Shown: positions 35,586 to 43,395 of the stretch, one piece after another
Layout: each line of letters starts with the position of its first letter
Numbering within the stretch: the stretch's first letter is position 1
NCBI GenBank assembly: GCA_903874965.1
Contig: CAIQUD010000132.1
Span: 1 to 47,731 of the forward strand
DNA: 47,731 nt
Source: an uncultured Actinomycetes bacterium
GTDB lineage: Bacteria > Actinomycetota > Acidimicrobiia > Acidimicrobiales > RAAP-2
Reading direction: 5' to 3'
Notes under the pieces: model-generated
Databases searched by the model: none
What the model was told of the DNA's origin: nothing
What the model saw: the letters and a program-made list of their open reading frames with translations, nothing else
Program-made: the position numbers and the translations under genes

Positions 35586-36073
35586 CAGGCGGTCGCCTTG
35601 AAGCGCTCAATTGAATCCGCAAGCTCACGCTCTGCCGACTCTGGACCTTCCCAGCCCGTTACTTTGACCCACTTGCCTTCATCCAAATCCTTGTAGACGG
35701 TGAAGAAGTGGCGAATCCGGTCGAGGTCTCGCTGAGGAACGCCAGACAGGTCTGCGACGTCCTTCCACTTCTTGTCATAGGTCGGCACACCAATCAGCTT
35801 GGCGTCTTGGCCACTCTCATCTTCCATCTGGCAGACACCAATGAGCTTGACCTCAATGTGGCAGCCAGGGAAGGTTGGGTATTCCGTCAGGACGAGGATG
35901 TCGAGCGGGTCACCGTCACCTCCAAGGGTGTCCGGGATGAATCCGTACTCAGCTGGGTAGCCCATCGAGACAATCAAGTGACGGTCGAGTTTGATCGCAT
36001 GGGTCTCGTGGTCGTACTCGTACTTGTTCTGGCTTCCACGGGGAATTTCAATGATGGCGTCAACGGTCTGCAT
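35585..36073 (-). CDS. ppa: inorganic pyrophosphatase (family I)
   Basis: IEIPRGSQNKYEYDHETHAIKLDRHL, GDGDPLDILVLTEYPTFPGC. Confidence 0.96.
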   Translation of the reverse strand: MQTVDAIIEIPRGSQNKYEYDHETHAIKLDRHLIVSMGYPAEYGFIPDTLGGDGDPLDILVLTEYPTFPGCHIEVKLIGVCQMEDESGQDAKLIGVPTYDKKWKDVADLSGVPQRDLDRIRHFFTVYKDLDEGKWVKVTGWEGPESAERELADSIERFKATA

Positions 36074-36206
36074 CGCTGCTCCAAGGGTCAGGTGCCGGCG
36101 ATGTCACCGGCCTGGTCGGACGCCTGATCGTAGCCTTCCTTCGTGAGCGCTAAGAGAATTGGGGCCATGCTCGTCAGTCGGTAGGGTCTCAGGCGGAGGT
36201 TTCACC

Positions 36207-37418
36207 ATGCCGACTGCTCTTCAAGACCTGGATCTGCCCTACCTCGATGTCCTTGGGATGCCTCGAGCCGAGGCGAATGCCGTTGCCGCAGAGATGGCAA
36301 AGACGTCCTGGTTGGCCCGGAGTGAACTCGGCTACACCGTGCTTCGCTATGACGAAGCCGTGTCACTCCTTCGAGAGCGGAAGTTCTTCAACGGCATTCG
36401 CCTGCTGCGTGAGATCAATGGTGTTGAAGCCGAGGAGGTTGGCCCGACCAAGCGAGAGTCAATTCTCGCCATGGAAGGCGAAGGGCACACTCGGCTCCGT
36501 CGGCTTGTCGCACCAGCATTCACTCCGGCCGCAACTGACGGTCACCGGGGAAAGATGCGTGAGGTCTTCACCGACCTCCTCAATCCTCACCTCACCGGCA
36601 CTCAAATCGAATTGGTGCAAGCGGTTTGTGAGCCCTACCCGATTCCGATTATTTGCGAAGTGCTCGGTGCGCCACCAGAAGACTGGGAGCAGTTCAGCGC
36701 CTGGGCGACGGACATCTTCAAGATTTTCAATCAAAACCTTCAAGAAGACCTTCCCGCAATTACTGCGGCTGGTGAAGCGCTAGCCGCATACATTGCCAAT
36801 CTTGTTGCCGTTCGACGACTCGAGCCGAAAGATGACCTGCTGTCTGCACTGATTGCAGCAGAAGAAGACGGTGACCGCCTTTCGACAGAAGAGCTCTGCA
36901 TGCTGGCTGAAGCAGTGCTCATGGCAGGGACGGACACCACCCGAAATCAGCTCGGGTGCACGATGGCGCTGTTCGCGGAGAATCCAGAGCAGTGGGCGAT
37001 CTTACGAGAACGACCTGAACTCATCGGACGAGCAGTCGAAGAGTCAATGCGGTACCTCGGAGCAGTTCGAGGCACCCTTCGCTATGCCAGCGAACCGGTG
37101 GTGTTTCGCGACATTTTGTTTCCCGAAGGCACGATTGTGTCCGTCAGCCTCGCCGGTGCGAATCGAGACCCCCATCTCTTCGAACATCCCGACGACTTTG
37201 ACCTGCTGGCGGAGCGGTCGACAAAGCACCTCACCTTCGGTTCGGGAATCCACCACTGTCTCGGAGCTGCATTGGCTCGGGCCGAGCTCCAAGAGGCCCT
37301 CTCGGTCTTGGCGAAGACGTTTGAAACGGTTGAACTCGCCGGACCGGTTGAGTGGAAGCCACCGACCTTCGGCATTTGGGGACCATCGGTCCTCCCACTT
37401 CGTTTCACCCTCGCGTAG
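36207..37418 (+). CDS. cytochrome P450
   Basis: VLMAGTDTTRNQLG, heme loop LTFGSGIHHCLGAALARAELQ; ATG at 36207. Confidence 0.95.
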   Translation: MPTALQDLDLPYLDVLGMPRAEANAVAAEMAKTSWLARSELGYTVLRYDEAVSLLRERKFFNGIRLLREINGVEAEEVGPTKRESILAMEGEGHTRLRRLVAPAFTPAATDGHRGKMREVFTDLLNPHLTGTQIELVQAVCEPYPIPIICEVLGAPPEDWEQFSAWATDIFKIFNQNLQEDLPAITAAGEALAAYIANLVAVRRLEPKDDLLSALIAAEEDGDRLSTEELCMLAEAVLMAGTDTTRNQLGCTMALFAENPEQWAILRERPELIGRAVEESMRYLGAVRGTLRYASEPVVFRDILFPEGTIVSVSLAGANRDPHLFEHPDDFDLLAERSTKHLTFGSGIHHCLGAALARAELQEALSVLAKTFETVELAGPVEWKPPTFGIWGPSVLPLRFTLA

Positions 37419-37479
37419 AGGAACCGAGCGAATCGCGTTGGCTCGGCATAGGGTTGCCGCAAGCAATAAAGGGGGCTCC

Positions 37480-38601
37480 ATGGAACTGCACCTACCTCGC
37501 GGAGAGTTCACCGAAAACGACGTCTATGACTCGCTGAAGGTCCAAGCGGAAGTTGGTTCGTGGCTTGATGGTTTTCAACTTCGACCTCGAGATGCTGACC
37601 CTTGGAACCTCGGCATCTTCCGGCCGGACCGAGTGGTGTTCGAGAAACCTCCGGAACGGAAGAGCGAAATTACGCACCTGAGGTCAGTGCTTCTCGACAT
37701 GCTGATCTCGCTGTTCATCAGTCAAGAGGCTTGGGACAAATTGGGTGCACAAATGCTGGCGCTCTATACGAACCCAGCTCTTTGTGATTTCATTGAGCGC
37801 CGACGGGGCAACCTCTTCCTCATCACACCGCACGTGCAGTTCCACGACCTTGGCATCGTCGCCTTGAAGTCACTCCAGATTCGGTCTGAACTGCCGAAAG
37901 ACAATCCTTTTGCTTCGCCTGATGACCCGGCTGCCGATCAAGTCATCGTGGCGAACCGGGTGCTCTCGATGCTCGACCATGCAGCATTTCAAGCGGTCAC
38001 CGGGGTGCCGATCCTTGAGGGATTAATGCTGCCAATGTGTGACGTCGTCACCACCATCTCCGGAAATGGAACCGGCCGATACGCCCGGAGGCTTCTCGGC
38101 CGCCAGATGGTTACCGACATGAATGCCTTGACAAGAAATCACCTCATTGAGCGGACAACTCGGGGCTCGCAAATTGTGATTCTCGCCCCGTCAGGCGCCC
38201 AAGCATCACTCGACGTCGTCGATCGTTACTCAAAGGCACTTGTCGTTGGGGCAGCGAGCCCTGGCACCGAGGCCATCATTGTTGAGCACAACACGGGCGA
38301 GGAGATGACGCGCCGCAATGCGGTAGCCGGGATCTTTCTCGACTGTCCGTCCATCACGCCGAAGGGCGAGATTCTGGCGATTGATGCGGGTGTAGCCGTT
38401 TGTCCAGAAATCTTCATCCCGACGAAGCCTGAGCACATTGAGGCAATCATGCGGGCCACGATTTGGTGCGGCGTTGGTCAAGGACGAAAAGGTGGGCACG
38501 AGTTCCGGTTCGGCACGCCACATGGTTCGACCGATCTCCGTCGAGGTCAATTGCAAGATCTCCAGAACATCACGTTGGCCGAGGTCGACCTTCCCCGGTA
38601 G
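37480..38601 (+). CDS. hypothetical protein, possible divergent PlsC-like acyltransferase
   Basis: 373 aa from ATG 37480 (internal to the listed ORF); ITPHVQFHDLGIVALK contains HX4D, followed later by ILAPSGAQASLD. Confidence 0.5.
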   Translation: MELHLPRGEFTENDVYDSLKVQAEVGSWLDGFQLRPRDADPWNLGIFRPDRVVFEKPPERKSEITHLRSVLLDMLISLFISQEAWDKLGAQMLALYTNPALCDFIERRRGNLFLITPHVQFHDLGIVALKSLQIRSELPKDNPFASPDDPAADQVIVANRVLSMLDHAAFQAVTGVPILEGLMLPMCDVVTTISGNGTGRYARRLLGRQMVTDMNALTRNHLIERTTRGSQIVILAPSGAQASLDVVDRYSKALVVGAASPGTEAIIVEHNTGEEMTRRNAVAGIFLDCPSITPKGEILAIDAGVAVCPEIFIPTKPEHIEAIMRATIWCGVGQGRKGGHEFRFGTPHGSTDLRRGQLQDLQNITLAEVDLPR

Positions 38602-38616
38602 GCGCGAGTAGATGCC

Positions 38617-39879
38617 TCAGGCGTCAACCACTGCGATGCGAGCGATGCTTGTAAGCGAGCAGTAGTAGAGGTCTCGATGTTCGCCTGGTGTCGGGAACAG
38701 AACCGACTGGACCGGAGACTCGGTAGACACCCTTGAGAGTTCCTCGCCAGTTGAAATATCGAGAACGACGAGAGCGTCAGTTCCACCGGGCTCAAAATCG
38801 AACGTCACAAGTTGACCGGATTCTTGAAGCAAGACCAAGTGGCTTGCATGGTCTTGGAGACGACTCCATGCCAGGGACGTGACGCCGCTTCCATCAAGAT
38901 GAAATCCCGACAAGACGGCATTGGAGGAGTCGTAGCCAACCGCAATCATCCGGACCGGATCAACGATGGGTGGGTTGGCAATGAGCCCATTTGGGAGCCC
39001 TGCAACTTCAGTCAGCTGGACTTCTTGCGTCGAGAGATCGACACGAACGAGGTGGAGCGGAGCCTCAGAGATCCCCTTTCCTCGGAACGATCCATCAAAG
39101 GCCTCGCTCCCTTCACCGTTATCGAGAAACCATGCGCAACCTCCGACGAGAACCGGGTCCCATCCATAGGTCTGACCCTTGAGCGTGCGGTAGCGGATCC
39201 TCGAGATTTCCTCGATGATTTGGTCTTCGGGATGAAAAGCGAACGTGACGAGGTCATTTACGCCGATGAGGACAATCTCATCTCCGTTTGCAGAGAGACG
39301 GGCGATGGAACCCTGATCAATTTCGATTGAGGCGCAAACCGCCAAGGTCTCCGGATCGAGCACCAGCAACTCAGTCGAACCGGAGAAATCTCGGCCATCG
39401 GGGAGCCTCCCGCCGAAGTCCTTGGTGGCGAGAAATCCCGAGTCGAGAATCACGAAGCTGTTGTAAGGGGAATGCCGGGGGAGCGTCACAGTCGCTTTCA
39501 GCTCAAGCGAAGGACTCAAGCGATGTGCGTGGTTCCCAAAGACCACGTAGAGATCACCATTTGCGTGGACGGCGAGGCCACCGGGCCAAATCGGTCCACC
39601 TGGCAAATCGGCCGAACGTGCGAGCGTTTCGAGGGTGAGGGGGTCAATCTGTTCGACATGACACGGGGCGTCGCCACCCACGTCGTGACTCAAGAGAAAG
39701 AGTTCACCGGGATTCCTCCGGACCACCATGGTCGTGGCGATATTCAGGCGGTGGACCACCTCGTAGCGTTCATTTGGGCCGGGCACGAGCCCTCCGTGGC
39801 CTTCAATTCGTTGTTGACGTCTCGGACCACCATCTTCAGCGGGCCAAGGGCTGTTCCAGTAGCCAAGTGCACGAGTCAT
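38617..39879 (-). CDS. hypothetical beta-propeller-like protein
   Basis: ~420 aa with repeated strand patterns (GGLAVHANGDLYVVFGNHAHRLSP; LLVLDPETLAVCASIEIDQGSIARLSANGDEIVLIG); ATG at 39879. Confidence 0.6.
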   Translation of the reverse strand: MTRALGYWNSPWPAEDGGPRRQQRIEGHGGLVPGPNERYEVVHRLNIATTMVVRRNPGELFLLSHDVGGDAPCHVEQIDPLTLETLARSADLPGGPIWPGGLAVHANGDLYVVFGNHAHRLSPSLELKATVTLPRHSPYNSFVILDSGFLATKDFGGRLPDGRDFSGSTELLVLDPETLAVCASIEIDQGSIARLSANGDEIVLIGVNDLVTFAFHPEDQIIEEISRIRYRTLKGQTYGWDPVLVGGCAWFLDNGEGSEAFDGSFRGKGISEAPLHLVRVDLSTQEVQLTEVAGLPNGLIANPPIVDPVRMIAVGYDSSNAVLSGFHLDGSGVTSLAWSRLQDHASHLVLLQESGQLVTFDFEPGGTDALVVLDISTGEELSRVSTESPVQSVLFPTPGEHRDLYYCSLTSIARIAVVDA

Positions 39880-39936
39880 GAAGGTGAGAGTAGGCCATGA
39901 CGCAAAGAAGTTCGTTCTTGCCGCCAGACTGGAGGT

Positions 39937-40542
39937 ATGTCGATTCCCCAACTGAAACCCTGGAAAGCAATTGCGGTCTACTGCGGTTCAGCCAAAGGAG
40001 TGATTCCTGCCTACAGCGAAGCAGCAGCCACGCTCGGTCAAGTGCTCGTTCGTCGAGAACTTGACCTCGTCTATGGCGGAGGTTCAATTGGTCTTATGGG
40101 GGTCATTGCGGCATCGGTTATGGAACACGGCGGGCGTGTCCACGGGGTCATCACCGAAGCCCTCCACAAGAAAGAGGTTGGCAACGCGGCAATTTCTGAA
40201 CTCGAAGTGGTTGCGACCATGCACACCAGAAAGGCGAGAATGGCCGATCTCGCTGATGCCTCGATCATTCTTCCTGGCGGATTCGGAACGCTCGATGAGT
40301 TCATGGAGACTGTTACGTGGAATCAGTTGGGTGTCCACGCGAAACCGTGTGGAGTCCTCAATGTTGCTGGCTTCTTCGACCCGCTCCTCGAGTTCATTGA
40401 CCACGCCGTTGATCAGGGATTCATTGCTCCGCACTATGCCGACAGTTTGCTCGTAGCCGATGATCCTGACGACCTCCTTGATGCAATGCGTCGCATCGTG
40501 CTGCCTAAAGGAATCACGGTGATCCAGCCGGACGACCGTTGA
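39937..40542 (+). CDS. LOG family (lysine decarboxylase-like Rossmann fold) protein
   Basis: IAVYCGSAKG, LVYGGGSIGLMG, LPGGFGTLDEFMETVTWNQLGVH. Confidence 0.94.
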   Translation: MSIPQLKPWKAIAVYCGSAKGVIPAYSEAAATLGQVLVRRELDLVYGGGSIGLMGVIAASVMEHGGRVHGVITEALHKKEVGNAAISELEVVATMHTRKARMADLADASIILPGGFGTLDEFMETVTWNQLGVHAKPCGVLNVAGFFDPLLEFIDHAVDQGFIAPHYADSLLVADDPDDLLDAMRRIVLPKGITVIQPDDR

Positions 40543-40820
40543 ACGAGACCCCGCTCGCAACGAAGATCCTTGACGTGGTTGCCCAAATTGCCGAAGGGGA
40601 CCTTTGGACCTATGGCGAAGTTGCCGAGGCTGCGGGTTGCAGGAATCCAAGAGCCGTGGGCCACGCACTCAAGACGACTACTCGAGCGGTGCCTTGGCAT
40701 CGAGTGATTCCAGCTTCGGGAAAACTTGCGCCGCACCTGGCTGCAGAACAAGGCAAACGGCTGGCGCAAGAGGGCCATCGGATCATCAATGGGCGAGTCA
40801 CGGCGACACCAACGCATTGA
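40539..40820 (+). CDS. alkyltransferase-like (ATL) protein of the MGMT family
   Basis: LWTYGEVAEAAGCRNPRAVGHALKTTTRAVPWHRVIPASGKL; PWHR in place of the MGMT PCHR active site; TTG start overlaps previous TGA. Confidence 0.9.
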   Translation: MNETPLATKILDVVAQIAEGDLWTYGEVAEAAGCRNPRAVGHALKTTTRAVPWHRVIPASGKLAPHLAAEQGKRLAQEGHRIINGRVTATPTH

Positions 40821-40913
40821 GGTTCGATTCGGGTTAAAGGCGGCCGATTCGTTGGTGACCTTTAGGGTTGCAGGAGCGGCGAGTAGTCGCTTGCCACTCC
40901 AGAGGAGATCTTC

Positions 40914-41486
40914 ATGACCTTGCCTGTTCTACAAGTCATCATTGGCAGCACGCGTCCCGGCCGAATTGGAGACCGGGTTGCCGCATGGGCAGCGGCCCAA
41001 GCAGAAGCCCACGGCGGTTTCGAGGTTGAAATCATTGATCTTGCGGAGATCGGTCTTCCTCTCTACGACGAACCTAACCATCCAATGCTCGCCACCTACG
41101 TTCACGAGCACACGAAGCAGTGGAGCGCAACCATTGGTCGTGGTGATGCCTATGTGCTCGTGTGTCCTGAGTACAACCACGGCATCAATGCCGCCCTCAA
41201 GAACGCACTCGATTTCCTCTATCACGAGTGGCAGAGAAAGGCCGTTGCCTTCGTTTCGTATGGCGGCGTCTCGGCTGGAACTCGGGCCGTCCAGCAGTTG
41301 CGCCAAGTGACGGCGGCGCTTCGGATGGTGGCAATTGTTGAATCGATTCACTTGTCGTTTCCAATGGCGCATATGGCAGAAGACGGAACCTTTGCTCCAG
41401 GTGCGGCGTCCGATGCTGCGGCAAAGGCAATGTTTGATGAAGTGGAACGATGGACGACGGCAACGAACACGATGCGAAAGGGCTAG
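40914..41486 (+). CDS. NADPH-dependent FMN reductase family protein
   Basis: VIIGSTRPGRIGDRVAAW, VLVCPEYNHGINAALKNALDFLYHEW, VSYGGVSAGTRAVQQLR. Confidence 0.94.
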   Translation: MTLPVLQVIIGSTRPGRIGDRVAAWAAAQAEAHGGFEVEIIDLAEIGLPLYDEPNHPMLATYVHEHTKQWSATIGRGDAYVLVCPEYNHGINAALKNALDFLYHEWQRKAVAFVSYGGVSAGTRAVQQLRQVTAALRMVAIVESIHLSFPMAHMAEDGTFAPGAASDAAAKAMFDEVERWTTATNTMRKG

Positions 41487-41497
41487 AGCGTCGTTTC

Positions 41498-42457
41498 ATG
41501 GCGCGTCCACGTCGACAACGATTCCGATGGGTTGTCGTTGTTGGAAGCCTTGTTGGATTGTTCATCTCCATCACCGGAATTGCTCAGCTCTACGTTGCGA
41601 CGACCTCAAAGCCAATGTCGGTACCTCGAAATCTGCACTTCGTTGAAACCGGTTCCTATGCAACTCGGTACGAAGCATGGGGGAAGCCAACGAAGCATTC
41701 GATTGTGTTGCTCCATGGGGCGTTTGAATCCGTTGCCACGTGGGTTCCTCTTGCTCGGGTCCTTCAGAAGACCAACCACGTAGAGGCATATGACCTGAAG
41801 GGTTATGGCTACACCGATCACGTGGGGCCGTACACGGTCGACGCCTTGAGTCAGCAATTGGAGGCCTTCCTCCACGCACGCCACCTTGTGCACGCGGTCC
41901 TCGTTGGCCACTCACTTGGTGCGGGGGTTATTGCCGCCTTCGTGCTGAAACACCCAACCGAAGCGGCCGGAATGGTCTTCCTCGACGGTGATGGACTCTC
42001 GATGGATTATCCAGGTCGTGCCTTTCAGTCGCTCCTCATTGAGCCCTACCGGTCGGCACTCTTTCGTTCCGTTGTGAGAAGCAACTTCTTGCTGTCGACC
42101 ATCTTCTCAACGGCTTGCGGTCCGGAGTGTCGACCGCTCACCTCGTCAGAACTGCAAGACCTTCGATGGCCCCTGTTGGTCGCCGGAGCGGAGCAAGCGC
42201 TCCTTGGATACATGGAGCATCCGATTGTCGGCGTCTCTCGAGCGCAACGAGAGCAATTGGGGCGCCTTCGACTTCCAGCGCGCGTGATCGCCGGTCGTGA
42301 AGACTCGGTGCTTCCACCCATTGAGGCCCGAAGAACCGCAACCGTTCTCCATGCGCCGCCTCCAACCGAGATTGTCGGAGCTGGCCATCTCGCCTTGTGG
42401 TCAGACCCGGTTGCGGTGGCGAAGCCCATTCAAGAACTGTTGACCGAGCTCGGTTGA
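41498..42457 (+). CDS. membrane-anchored alpha/beta hydrolase
   Basis: N-terminal TM, VLLHGAFESVATWVPLARVL, VLVGHSLGAGVIAAF, IVGAGHLALWSDP; start 41450 or 41498. Confidence 0.9.
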   Translation: MARPRRQRFRWVVVVGSLVGLFISITGIAQLYVATTSKPMSVPRNLHFVETGSYATRYEAWGKPTKHSIVLLHGAFESVATWVPLARVLQKTNHVEAYDLKGYGYTDHVGPYTVDALSQQLEAFLHARHLVHAVLVGHSLGAGVIAAFVLKHPTEAAGMVFLDGDGLSMDYPGRAFQSLLIEPYRSALFRSVVRSNFLLSTIFSTACGPECRPLTSSELQDLRWPLLVAGAEQALLGYMEHPIVGVSRAQREQLGRLRLPARVIAGREDSVLPPIEARRTATVLHAPPPTEIVGAGHLALWSDPVAVAKPIQELLTELG

Positions 42458-43393
42458 CGCCCAAGCCGCCAACAATGAAAGCCCCTCGTCAACGCTGACT
42501 TGAGGCTGCCAGTTGAGTGCTGACTCCGTTGCTCGTTGGTCAAACCAGTGCGCCATGGACAACTGCTCAGCGGCAAAGGCGGTAAGTGGTGGCTCATCGC
42601 CGCGCCAAACCCGCTCGATCACGGAGCCAAGCAGTTTTGCAAGAGGAGCAGGAATCGACGCAATCTTTCGCTCCATGCCAAAGGCAGCCAGGATGCCGTG
42701 GACGAGTTCGCCGACGGGTCGAGGATCGCCACCAGTCACGAGAAACGCTTGGCCCGAGAGCTGTGGGCTATCTCCTGTTCGATCGAGTGCCGCCACGATG
42801 GCCGCTGCAGCGTCGTCGACATACATCGTCCCAATGAGCGCTCTTCCATGATCGGGAAGAGCGAGGCGGCCCTCTGCCGCACGCTCAAGGAGTCGACCCA
42901 CCAACTGCGTATCGCCTGGACCCCAAAGGAGATGTGGTCGAAGAATGATTGTCTGGGCGGTGCTCTCCTTGAGCACCAGTTGCTCGCCCAGTGCCTTTGA
43001 ACGCGCATAGCGATCTCGCCCTGCATAGGCCGGGGCTTCCGCGCCTCCGCCCATGCTCGGCTCGTGGGCGAAGCCAACTGAAGGCGTTGAGATGTGGACA
43101 AGTCGACCGAGCTCGTTTGCTGCATGCACGATGTTGCTCGTTCCGACCACGTTGACCGCGTAGGCATCGTTCCAAGAGGGCTTCGGGGCGACGAGTGCAG
43201 CGAGATGAATGATCGCGTCATTGCCCTCGGCCGCCTTCATCACTGCATCTCGATCACGAATATCCCCAGTGATCGAACGATGCGGAGAGGAGGCACTTCG
43301 TTGGAAACCACAGACGTCGTCACCTCGAGCTGAAAGCGCGGCGACGACCTCCTTGCCAAGGAGGCTGCTCGACCCTGTGACGAGCACCTTCAT
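42401..43393 (-). CDS. oleD: NAD(P)-dependent 2-alkyl-3-oxoalkanoate reductase, OleD-like SDR
   Basis: MKVLVTGSSSLLGKEVVAAL, YARSKALGEQLVL (YxxxK), WGPGDTQLV; immediately downstream of oleBC. Confidence 0.85.
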   Translation of the reverse strand: MKVLVTGSSSLLGKEVVAALSARGDDVCGFQRSASSPHRSITGDIRDRDAVMKAAEGNDAIIHLAALVAPKPSWNDAYAVNVVGTSNIVHAANELGRLVHISTPSVGFAHEPSMGGGAEAPAYAGRDRYARSKALGEQLVLKESTAQTIILRPHLLWGPGDTQLVGRLLERAAEGRLALPDHGRALIGTMYVDDAAAAIVAALDRTGDSPQLSGQAFLVTGGDPRPVGELVHGILAAFGMERKIASIPAPLAKLLGSVIERVWRGDEPPLTAFAAEQLSMAHWFDQRATESALNWQPQVSVDEGLSLLAAWASTELGQQFLNGLRHRNRV

Positions 43394-43395
43394 CC

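Noticed and set aside
36853-37479. 209-aa N-terminal extension of the 36853-38601 ORF
   Set aside because: Out-of-frame reading through the P450 3' half; the real start is most likely ATG 37480 after the P450 stop.
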